Shown piece by piece: positions 16,500 to 26,136 of a DNA stretch of 45,545 bases. The notes beneath the pieces are model-generated. The model saw only the letters and a program-made list of their open reading frames with translations, did no database searches and was not told the origin of the DNA. Position numbers and translations under genes: made by a program. Each line of letters opens with the position of its first letter. Positions within the stretch are counted from its first letter, which is position 1. Source of the stretch: Nannocystaceae bacterium (GTDB lineage: Bacteria; Myxococcota_A; Polyangia; Nannocystales; Nannocystaceae); the NCBI GenBank assembly GCA_019694555.1, contig JAIBBS010000052.1, forward strand, positions 1-45,545, read 5' to 3'.

Positions 16500-18178
16500 T
16501 CGGCCGGCGGCGAGCGGCGCGCGACCACGAACGCCGACAGCGCCGCGATCTCCTCGTCGCTGAGCTTGCCCTGGAACTTCGGCATCTGCGCCTTGCTACC
16601 GAACAAGTCGGCCTTGCTCGAGTCGCGGATGACCCGTTCGACCCACGCGAGCGTGCCGTGACCGGCGAGGTTGGGTCCCTCGTTGTCCTTGCCCGGATCG
16701 ATCTCGTGACAGGTGTTGCAGTCGAGCTCGTCTTTCCACAGCGCGGCGCCCTTGGCCACCAGCGCGGCGTCGAGCGTCTGCTCGGGCTCCATCAGACTCA
16801 CGACGTACTCGACCGTGGCCGCGAGCTGCTCGTCGCTGAGCTTGTCGCTGCCGTAGGGCTCCATCGTGTCGTGCTTGGTCTTGCCGAAGAAGCGCTCGTC
16901 GTTGGGATTGCGGATCAGCGCCGACAGCCACGCGCGGCTGGAGTAGTCGGTGAGCTCGGGCGCCTCGCCACCGCCGAAGCCCTCGAGCGCGTGGCAGTTG
17001 CGGCAGTGCTCGATGTACAGCTGCTTGACCTTGTACTCGGGGTCGTTCCAGTACACCGCGCCGCCACCTTGGGGATGGACGCCGGTCTTGGCCAGCGCGC
17101 GCGCGCGCTCGGCGAGCTTGTTCGCCTCGACCAACGACTTCTGATAGCTCTCGTCCTTGCGATCGTCGGCCATCGCCATGGCCGTGAGCGCGAGCGAGCC
17201 CGCGAGCATGATCGCGAGGCCGCCCAGCACCGCGATGCGACCGAGCTTGCCCGCGAGCTTCTCCAGCACCGGCGCCGCCAGCAGGAACGTCACCGCGGCG
17301 CCCGGGATCACCATGGTCGCGATGGGCTCGAGCGGGCCCTCGAAGTAGTGCCGCAGCTTGTAGAGGAACAGGAAGTACCACTCGGGTCGTGCCTGGAAGC
17401 CGCTGGTGGGATCGGCGGGCGCGAACAGCTCGCTGCCGTGATCGTGCACGGTCAAGCCCAGCACGACCGCGGCGGTGACGGTCATCGCGATCGCGTCGAG
17501 CAGCAGCTGGCCGTCGCCGTAGCTGCCCGCGCGCGCGGCACCGGCGGGCGCGGGGCCGTGGCGTCGGCGCTGACGCGCGACGAACACCAGCAGCGCTGCG
17601 ACCACCATCGGCAGCACGAACGCATGCAGCGCGAACAGGCGCAGCAGCGTGAGGTTGCCGGCCGCGCTGCCGCCTTGGACCAGGCGGCGGATGATCGAGC
17701 CGCCCGGGGTCTGCTCGGCGATGCCGAGCTCGACCTGGATCGCCCAGTAGCCCTTCTCGTCCCACGGCAGCGGGTTGCCGGTGAGGCCAAGCGCGAGCGC
17801 GAGTCCGAGGATCGCCAGCGCCGCGAACCACATCAGCTCGCGCGGGCGCACGTAGGCACGGCTGACCGCGAGCGCGACCACGTGCAACGTCGCGACCACC
17901 ACGAACACCGACGCGCCGTGATCGTGCATGCCGCGGACGAGCCAGCCCATGCCGACCTGGTCGTTGAGGTACGCGGTGCTGGCCCACGCATCGCTGGCCG
18001 ACGGGCTGTAGTAGGTGGTCAGCGCGATGCCCAGCAGCGCCTGCTGCACGAACAGGTACACCAGCGCCGCGAACACGGCGTGCCGCAGCGCCGGCCCGCC
18101 GGGCCACGGTCGATCGACGAAGCCGCGCCACGCCGACGCGAGCCCGAGCCGCTCCTCGAGGAAGTCGCGCGCGCTCAT
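16496..18178 (-). CDS. Cytochrome b fused to two cytochrome c domains (quinol-cytochrome c oxidoreductase)
   Basis: A 560-residue membrane protein. Residues about 25-225 form the b-type N-terminal helical bundle with heme-ligand histidines in GMHDHGAS, TLHVVALAV and FALHAF; about 240-355 match the C-terminal (subunit IV-like) part, including the quinol-site motif PEWYFLFLY. A soluble tail carries two mono-heme c domains, CRNCH (about 391) and CNTCH (about 488), each followed by an expected distal Met region. Together with the adjacent Rieske protein it should move electrons from menaquinol to periplasmic acceptors and translocate protons. The ATG at 18178 overlaps the Rieske stop (ATGA). The fusion means no separate cytochrome c1 or f subunit is needed. 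Confidence 0.9.
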   Translation of the reverse strand: MSARDFLEERLGLASAWRGFVDRPWPGGPALRHAVFAALVYLFVQQALLGIALTTYYSPSASDAWASTAYLNDQVGMGWLVRGMHDHGASVFVVVATLHVVALAVSRAYVRPRELMWFAALAILGLALALGLTGNPLPWDEKGYWAIQVELGIAEQTPGGSIIRRLVQGGSAAGNLTLLRLFALHAFVLPMVVAALLVFVARQRRRHGPAPAGAARAGSYGDGQLLLDAIAMTVTAAVVLGLTVHDHGSELFAPADPTSGFQARPEWYFLFLYKLRHYFEGPLEPIATMVIPGAAVTFLLAAPVLEKLAGKLGRIAVLGGLAIMLAGSLALTAMAMADDRKDESYQKSLVEANKLAERARALAKTGVHPQGGGAVYWNDPEYKVKQLYIEHCRNCHALEGFGGGEAPELTDYSSRAWLSALIRNPNDERFFGKTKHDTMEPYGSDKLSDEQLAATVEYVVSLMEPEQTLDAALVAKGAALWKDELDCNTCHEIDPGKDNEGPNLAGHGTLAWVERVIRDSSKADLFGSKAQMPKFQGKLSDEEIAALSAFVVARRSPPAE

Positions 18179-18732
18179 GCCGGCTCCTGCGTCTTCTTGC
18201 CGATCTTGAAGCGACGGTAGCGGATCGACACCAGCTGACCGTCGTCTTGCAGCTCGAGCGCGTCCATGCCCCGCGGCGACGGACCGGTCTCGACCGCGCC
18301 GTCGATCGCGAAGTACGACTTGTGACACGCGCAGTAGAACTTGCTCTCCTCGGGCACGTAGTCGATGCCGCAGCCCAGATGCGGGCACACCGTCGACAGC
18401 GCGACGAGCGTCCCGCCCTGCGCGAGCACCCACGCCGAGCCGACCTTGACCTGCACCACGCGGTTCCACGCGTCGACGCGATCGGCGTACAGATCGACCT
18501 TCACCGGCTTGTCGCCGGCGAACAGGCTGCGCGGTCCGGCCGGGATGAAGTCGCCCTCGCCCTCGGTCGCGTCGTGGCGCAGCGGTTGCCCGAGCATGAC
18601 GGCCACGGGGCCGAGCACGGTCGCGGCCACGCCGATGCCGAGCACGCCGGCGGTGGCGGTGAGCAGGCCGCGTCGCGTGGTGGGCGGCGCAGCGGTCTTG
18701 CCATCGGGATCGTCGTCGCGGGGGATCGTCAC
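18175..18732 (-). CDS. Rieske 2Fe-2S protein of the cytochrome bc complex
   Basis: A 185-residue protein with an N-terminal Arg-Arg (TRRGLLTATAG) followed by a hydrophobic anchor (about 20-47), consistent with Tat-type export and membrane tethering. The cluster ligands are in CPHLGC and CACHKS (about 116-142), the two Rieske boxes; the second box reads CACH where CPCH is usual. It is the first gene of the operon and is coupled to cytochrome b by ATGA overlap. The gene is divergent from the GNAT gene across a 77-bp spacer. Confidence 0.93.
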   Translation of the reverse strand: MTIPRDDDPDGKTAAPPTTRRGLLTATAGVLGIGVAATVLGPVAVMLGQPLRHDATEGEGDFIPAGPRSLFAGDKPVKVDLYADRVDAWNRVVQVKVGSAWVLAQGGTLVALSTVCPHLGCGIDYVPEESKFYCACHKSYFAIDGAVETGPSPRGMDALELQDDGQLVSIRYRRFKIGKKTQEPA

Positions 18733-18809
18733 GGGGCTCGTCCTCGGCGGGCGCCGGCCGCGTCCGCCGCGCTCACGCTACCCGATCGCGAGCCGGCCGT
18801 GCGATCCTC

Positions 18810-19679
18810 GTGGCCCCGTCCGGTCCGTCTGTGCTGCCCGCGCCCGATCCGTTACACGCGCTGCTCGCCTCGGTGTGGCCGCGGCTGCACACGGCGATCC
18901 CGCTGGCGGCCTCGCTGGGCGCCGACTGGGCCGCGATGTCGCGCGCGTTCGTCCACCCGCCGGCAGGGGCCCCGCCGCTGGCCCACGCGGGTGTGCTCGA
19001 GATCCCCATGATCATCGATGGCGTGGCCACGCGCGTCGCGGGCATCCACGCGGTCTGCACCGCGGCGCAGGCCCGCGGACAGGGCCACGCGCGACGCGTG
19101 CTCGAGCCCGCGATCGCGTGGGCGCAGGGCTGGGCCACGACGCTGCTGCTGCACGCGGTCGACCCGGCGCTGTACGAGCGCTTCGGCTTCCGCGCGATCG
19201 AGCAGTGGGTCTTCGCCGCCGACGTGGTCCAGCCGCCGCGCACGCGCACGCTGCGGCTGCTCGATCACCGCGATCGGGCCGACGTCGCGCGGGTGTTCGC
19301 GGCGTTCGCCGGTCGCGTGCCGGTGTCGCAGGTGCTCGGCATCGGCGAGGCCGCGCCGCTGTTCGTGCTCGACGAGGTGCTCGCGTGCGGCGGCTTCGGT
19401 CGGCTGTGGTGGTCGGAGCCGCTGGGCTGCGTGGTCGCGGCCACGCTCGAGGATCGCCTGCTGCAGCTGTACGACGTGGTCGGGCCGCGCTGGCCGGCGC
19501 TCGAGACGTTGATCGCGGCCTTCGACGGCCGCGTCGATCGCGTCGAGGTGTTCTTCGCACCCGATCGCTGGCCCGAGCAGCGATGGACGCGACGGCCGTG
19601 CATGCCGCCCGACGTGCTGATGGTGCGCGGCCCGTTCACCGACGCGGACGTGGTCGTGCCACCGCTCGCGCGCTGCTGA
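18810..19679 (+). CDS. GNAT family N-acetyltransferase
   Basis: A 289-residue protein starting at GTG 18810. The acetyl-CoA pocket motif is visible as QARGQGHARRVLE (about 90-102), preceded by the beta strand AGIHAVCT and followed by LLHAVDPALYERFGFR, the usual end of the GNAT core. Residues about 150-280 form a second domain, resembling the two-part layout of Eis-type acetyltransferases, although it is shorter. Substrate unknown. It stands alone between divergent Rieske and convergent response regulator genes. Confidence 0.8.
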   Translation: MAPSGPSVLPAPDPLHALLASVWPRLHTAIPLAASLGADWAAMSRAFVHPPAGAPPLAHAGVLEIPMIIDGVATRVAGIHAVCTAAQARGQGHARRVLEPAIAWAQGWATTLLLHAVDPALYERFGFRAIEQWVFAADVVQPPRTRTLRLLDHRDRADVARVFAAFAGRVPVSQVLGIGEAAPLFVLDEVLACGGFGRLWWSEPLGCVVAATLEDRLLQLYDVVGPRWPALETLIAAFDGRVDRVEVFFAPDRWPEQRWTRRPCMPPDVLMVRGPFTDADVVVPPLARC

Positions 19680-19724
19680 GTCGCGCGCGCCGTCGAGAGA
19701 CCGGCCGCCTTCGCGGACGCGCCG

Positions 19725-20471
19725 TCAGCCTTCGTCGCCGCCGCCCTTGCCGAGCCCGAGCCACCGACGCAGCCGCCGCGCGGCCTGCCGCGACACCGGC
19801 ACCGTCGCGCCCTGGTGGGTGACGCCGACGAAGCCACCGGTGCCCTGCGGCTGCAGCATCGCCAGCGCGCGCAGGTTCACCAGCGCGCGCCGGTGCACGC
19901 GCACGAACTCGGGCTCGGGCAGGCGCTGCGCGAGCTCCTGCAGCGACAGCTCGGTCAGCAGCGGCTCGCCGTCGCTGCGGTGCAGCGTTACCAGCGTGCC
20001 GTCGAACTCCGCGTGCGTGATGCACTGCGGGTCGAGCAGCAACACGCCGGCGCGGGTCGTGACCGGCACCCGCACCAGCGTCGGCGCCGGCGCGCTGGGC
20101 TCGCGCAGCTCGCAGTGCCGCCGCGCGCGATCGATGGCCTTGGCCAGCCGCGCGGCGTCGATGGGCTTGAGCACGTAGTCGACCGCGCCGAGCTCGAACG
20201 CCGCGACCGCGTGCTCGGGGTGCGCGGTCGCGAAGATCACGTAGGGCCCCTCGCCGGGCAACAGCGCGCTGGCCTCGAGCCCGCTCAGACCCGGCATCTG
20301 GATGTCGAGCACGACCACGTCGATCTCGTCGTGCTCGAGCTGCTGCAGCAGCGGTGCGGCGCCGTCGTGGACCCCGACCACCGTGACCGCAGGCATGGCC
20401 TCGAGCAGTCGCGACAGCCGCGTGCGCGCGAGCAGCTCGTCGTCGGCGATCGCGACCCGCAGCGTGCTCAT
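19725..20471 (-). CDS. LytTR family response regulator
   Basis: A 248-residue regulator: receiver domain (about 4-118) with acidic pair D10/D11, phospho-acceptor D56 in VVLDIQMPG and conserved Lys in YVLKPID (about 109), then a LytTR DNA-binding domain (about 140-240) with the typical EFVRVHRRALVNL. Its start overlaps the histidine kinase stop (ATGA). LytTR regulators usually bind paired direct repeats near their target promoters; none was identified here. Confidence 0.92.
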   Translation of the reverse strand: MSTLRVAIADDELLARTRLSRLLEAMPAVTVVGVHDGAAPLLQQLEHDEIDVVVLDIQMPGLSGLEASALLPGEGPYVIFATAHPEHAVAAFELGAVDYVLKPIDAARLAKAIDRARRHCELREPSAPAPTLVRVPVTTRAGVLLLDPQCITHAEFDGTLVTLHRSDGEPLLTELSLQELAQRLPEPEFVRVHRRALVNLRALAMLQPQGTGGFVGVTHQGATVPVSRQAARRLRRWLGLGKGGGDEG

Positions 20472-21484
20472 GCGCCGCGCTCCGGTCCGGCCGCGGGCAG
20501 CCGCAGCTCGACGCGCGTGCGCGTGTCCGCGTCGATCACCGCCAGCTTCGCGCGCTCGCCATAGGCCAGCTGCAGCCGGCGCTCGGTGCTGGCGAGCCCC
20601 TCGCCGCCCTCGCGCGGTCCACCGAAGCGGCCGGGGTTCTCGATCCAGACCAGCGCGCCGTCGCGAACGCGCCGCACGCCCAGCTCGACGTCGCCGCGGT
20701 GGCCGGCACCGGGGCCGTGCTTCATCGCGTTGTCGCACAGCGGCAGCAGCAGCATCGGCGGCACCTCGAGCGCGGGCACGTCGTCGAGCTGCAGGCGCAG
20801 CGCGATCGCGCCGGGATCGCGGATGCCGTGCAGCTGCAACAGCGCGCGACCGAGGGCGAGCTCGCGCGACAGCGGCCACGACGGCACGCGGCTGGCCTCG
20901 AGCAACGTCCGCAGCAGCTCGGCCAGCTGCAGCGTCGCGCGCTCGGCGACCTCGCCGTCTTGGCGGCACCACTCGGCGATGGCGTTGAGGGTGTTGAACA
21001 GCACGTGGGGATCGAGCTGGCTGCGCAGCAGCAACAGCCGCGCGTGTTCGGCCTGACGCGTGGCCGACTCGACCTGCGCGTGCGCACGCAGCAGCCGTCC
21101 GTCGAGCTCGATGTCGCGACCCAGGCCGTAGCCGCCGACCCAGAACAGCGCGAGCGTCGCGAGCAGGCCCGCGTCGCGCGTCATCAGCGTGGGACCGATC
21201 CCCAGCAGCTGCGGTGCGACCACGCCGACCAGCGCGACGGTGCCCGCACCCATCGTGGCATAGAGCACCAGTCGTCCGAACGGCGCGCGCCAGGTCGTGC
21301 TGCCCGCCTCGGTCGGGAACAGCGCGCGCCACGACATCGGACCCAGCACCACGAACGCCAGCAGCATCGCCAGCCCGAGCAACCCCGCGCGGGGTTCCGC
21401 GGACAGCCGCACCTGCGCGACCCACAGCGGCACCGCGATCACGAGGATCGCCAGCGCGCGCCGCGGGCTGGCCAGGGCCCGCAC
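20468..21484 (-). CDS. LytS-type sensor histidine kinase
   Basis: About 338 residues if started at the GTG at 21484. Four hydrophobic helices (about 10-28, 33-56, 70-95, 105-122) form the sensor. The His_kinase domain has the phospho-acceptor H160 in SQLDPHVLFNTLNAI, and the ATPase end has LCDNAMKHG (N-box) and the glycine-rich GGEGLAST. It phosphorylates the overlapping LytTR regulator. The start is uncertain: the frame stays open further upstream to 21781, but that extension is Arg-rich, lacks ATG/GTG and would overlap the divergent Ser/Thr kinase gene. Confidence 0.85.
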   Translation of the reverse strand: MRALASPRRALAILVIAVPLWVAQVRLSAEPRAGLLGLAMLLAFVVLGPMSWRALFPTEAGSTTWRAPFGRLVLYATMGAGTVALVGVVAPQLLGIGPTLMTRDAGLLATLALFWVGGYGLGRDIELDGRLLRAHAQVESATRQAEHARLLLLRSQLDPHVLFNTLNAIAEWCRQDGEVAERATLQLAELLRTLLEASRVPSWPLSRELALGRALLQLHGIRDPGAIALRLQLDDVPALEVPPMLLLPLCDNAMKHGPGAGHRGDVELGVRRVRDGALVWIENPGRFGGPREGGEGLASTERRLQLAYGERAKLAVIDADTRTRVELRLPAAGPERGA

Positions 21485-21761
21485 GGTGTTGCGCAGCAGC
21501 GACGGCGCGGCGTCGGGCGGCGTCGCGCCCGGCGGCGATGACGTGGCGAGGGCGATGCCGACCAGGCTAGCAATCGCGGCGCGACCTCGCCCGCGGTCGC
21601 ACCGCGAACGGTCGCAGCGCGCGTTCGGACGGTCGCCGTCGCCTGCGGGCCGGTGCGCGGGCGAGGGCGCCGCGCCGCGTCGCGCGCTTTCGCGGGCATC
21701 ACTCGGGCTGGAAGATCGTGGCTCGGCCGTGCGATGCTGCGCGTTCGAAGCGGCGCGGCAG
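21485..21761. promoter_or_regulatory. Divergent control region between histidine kinase and Ser/Thr kinase genes
   Basis: About 277 bp with no convincing gene. It must contain the promoters for both divergent units. No operator, riboswitch or strong promoter could be identified by eye. If the histidine kinase starts further upstream than 21484 this spacer shrinks. Confidence 0.4.
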
Positions 21762-24752
<2,991 letters not shown>

Positions 24753-24784
24753 GCGCACGCGCACCGTGGCGGCGCCCGGACGCC

Positions 24785-24816
24785 GGCGGTGAGGCATCCG
24801 CCGCTCGGCATCCGTC
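24785..24816 (+). promoter_or_regulatory. Putative ECF-type promoter upstream of the sigma operon (copy 1)
   Basis: The 19-mer GGCGGTGAGGCATCCGCCG (24785-24803) recurs exactly at 28810-28828. In both places a 6-base variable stretch and then ATCCGTC follow, giving GGCAT-N15-CGTC. CGTC is a common -10 core for ECF sigma factors and the 15-nt spacing is near the usual range, so GGCAT or a neighbouring part of the 19-mer may be the -35. The 19-mer also forms an inverted repeat (CGGCGG/CCGCCG), so an operator is an alternative. Autoregulation by the downstream sigma factor is inference. Confidence 0.5.
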
Positions 24817-24910
24817 GTGATCGGATCGGATGACCCTGCATGCGACCTGGATCCCGCCGCCGCCCCGGCGCGACTTGACTTCGCGCCGGCCGGCGGCGAC
24901 GGTTGCCGCG

Positions 24911-25450
24911 ATGAGCGCGCGCCGGCTCGCGACCGAGCACGACGAGCCCACGCACGCCGCGATCCGCGACATCATGCTCGCCGCGGTCGATCGCGCCTGC
25001 CCCGGCTGGCTCCGCTCCGAACGCGAGGACATCGTGCACGACGCGATGACGCGGCTGACCGCACGGCTCGCAGCGGCGCCCGCCGCCGATCGTCCCAGCC
25101 GCGCCTACGTCGCGAAGGTCGCCTACCACGCGCTGGTCGACGAGATCCGTCGCCAGGCCCGCGCGCGCAGCCGCGTGGGACTCGACGAGCTCGGCGACGA
25201 CGCCCCCGGCGATCGCGGCGTCGGCCCCGAGGCCGCGGTCGCCGACGCGCGCATCGTCGCGGCGATCCGCGATTGCCTGTCGCAGACCGTGCAGACGCGG
25301 CGCGCCGCGGTCGGGCTCTACCTCGAGGGCCGTGGGCCCAGCGAGGTCGCGGCGGTGCTCGAGCTGTCGCGCAAGCAGGCCGACAACCTCGTGCACCGCG
25401 GCCTCGCGGATCTGCGACGCTGCCTCGATCGCAAGGGTGTGCGGCCATGA
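24911..25450 (+). CDS. RNA polymerase sigma factor, ECF family
   Basis: A 179-residue sigma-70 family factor. Region 2 is seen in SEREDIVHDAMTRLTARL (about 38-55) and the adjoining RAYVAKVAYHALVDEIRR; region 4 is the helix-turn-helix GRGPSEVAAVLELSRKQADN (about 138-157) followed by LVHRGLADLRRCL. The ATG at 24911 was preferred over 24830 because the intervening codons include ttg, act and gtt, unlike the G/C-ending codons of this genome. Its stop overlaps the start of the anti-sigma-like gene (ATGA). It likely directs transcription of its own operon and possibly the RCC1 lipoprotein. Confidence 0.85.
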   Translation: MSARRLATEHDEPTHAAIRDIMLAAVDRACPGWLRSEREDIVHDAMTRLTARLAAAPAADRPSRAYVAKVAYHALVDEIRRQARARSRVGLDELGDDAPGDRGVGPEAAVADARIVAAIRDCLSQTVQTRRAAVGLYLEGRGPSEVAAVLELSRKQADNLVHRGLADLRRCLDRKGVRP

Positions 25451-26136
25451 GCGCGCCCCGACACGACGACGACGCACACTCGCACGACGCCGATGCCGAC
25501 GCCGACGCGTGGTTGCGCGACGCGTGGGCACGGGCCGCGACGGACGACGTCGGTGATCCCGGCGACGCCGATCGCGACACGCTGTGGCACGCGGTGTTGG
25601 GCCAGCGCGACCGCGGGCGCGCGGCCGCAGCGATCGCGGCGGCCATCGAAGACCCCGCCCGACTGCGGGAGCTGCGGCTCGCGCTCGCGCTCGCGGATGC
25701 GTTCGCGCTGGCGCCCGACGCCGCGGCGGTCGACCCGGCGCGACCGCGCTGGACTCCGCTGGTGGCCGCGCTCGCGGCCGCGGCCGCGCTGGTGCTCGTG
25801 CTCGGGATCCGTCCGCGCCCCAGCGACGACGACGCGGCGCTGCGCGGCGGCGACGATCCCGGCGCGCTCGCGGACAGCCCCACCGTGCTCGACCGCGAGG
25901 CCTTCACGCTGACGTGGGCACCGATGCCGGGTGCCGTCCGCTACGCACTGCGCGTGAGCACCGACGAGCCGCGGCTGGTCGCGACCCGCGGCGATCTGAC
26001 GACCACGCGCGCCGACATCACGCCGGCCGAGCTCGCCGCGCTGCCCGCGGGCACGACGCTGCTGTGGCAGGTCGACGGCATCGCGGCCGACGGCACCCGC
26101 GTCCGCTCGCGCACCGCGACGGTGACGCTGCGGTGA
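25447..26136 (+). CDS. Putative membrane anti-sigma factor with extracytoplasmic Fn3-like domain
   Basis: A 229-residue single-pass membrane protein. The cytoplasmic part (1-102) begins His/Asp-rich and then has an Arg/Leu helical segment that could hold the sigma factor; the zinc anti-sigma HxxxCxxC motif is absent. The membrane helix is at about 103-121. The outer part includes FTLTWAPMPGAVRYALRV (about 158-175), the pattern of a fibronectin-III-like or carbohydrate-binding beta domain. Its position between an ECF sigma factor and a CHAT protein, overlapping both (ATGA and GTGA), is the main basis for calling it an anti-sigma factor. Confidence 0.65.
   Translation: MSAPRHDDDAHSHDADADADAWLRDAWARAATDDVGDPGDADRDTLWHAVLGQRDRGRAAAAIAAAIEDPARLRELRLALALADAFALAPDAAAVDPARPRWTPLVAALAAAAALVLVLGIRPRPSDDDAALRGGDDPGALADSPTVLDREAFTLTWAPMPGAVRYALRVSTDEPRLVATRGDLTTTRADITPAELAALPAGTTLLWQVDGIAADGTRVRSRTATVTLR

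Noticed and set aside
18179..18469. N-terminal extension of cytochrome b into the Rieske gene
   Set aside because: The extension is an out-of-frame reading of the Rieske coding sequence; the ATG at 18178 with ATGA overlap is the natural start.
21695..21720. A GGCAT...CGTG pattern upstream of the Ser/Thr kinase, resembling the ECF element
   Set aside because: The spacing is 17 instead of 15, the core is CGTG rather than CGTC and the surrounding 19-mer is absent.
24830..24910. Upstream start (ATG at 24830) for the sigma factor
   Set aside because: The extra codons use endings unusual for this genome and add a Pro/Arg-rich segment outside the sigma fold; the start at 24911 fits region 2 better.
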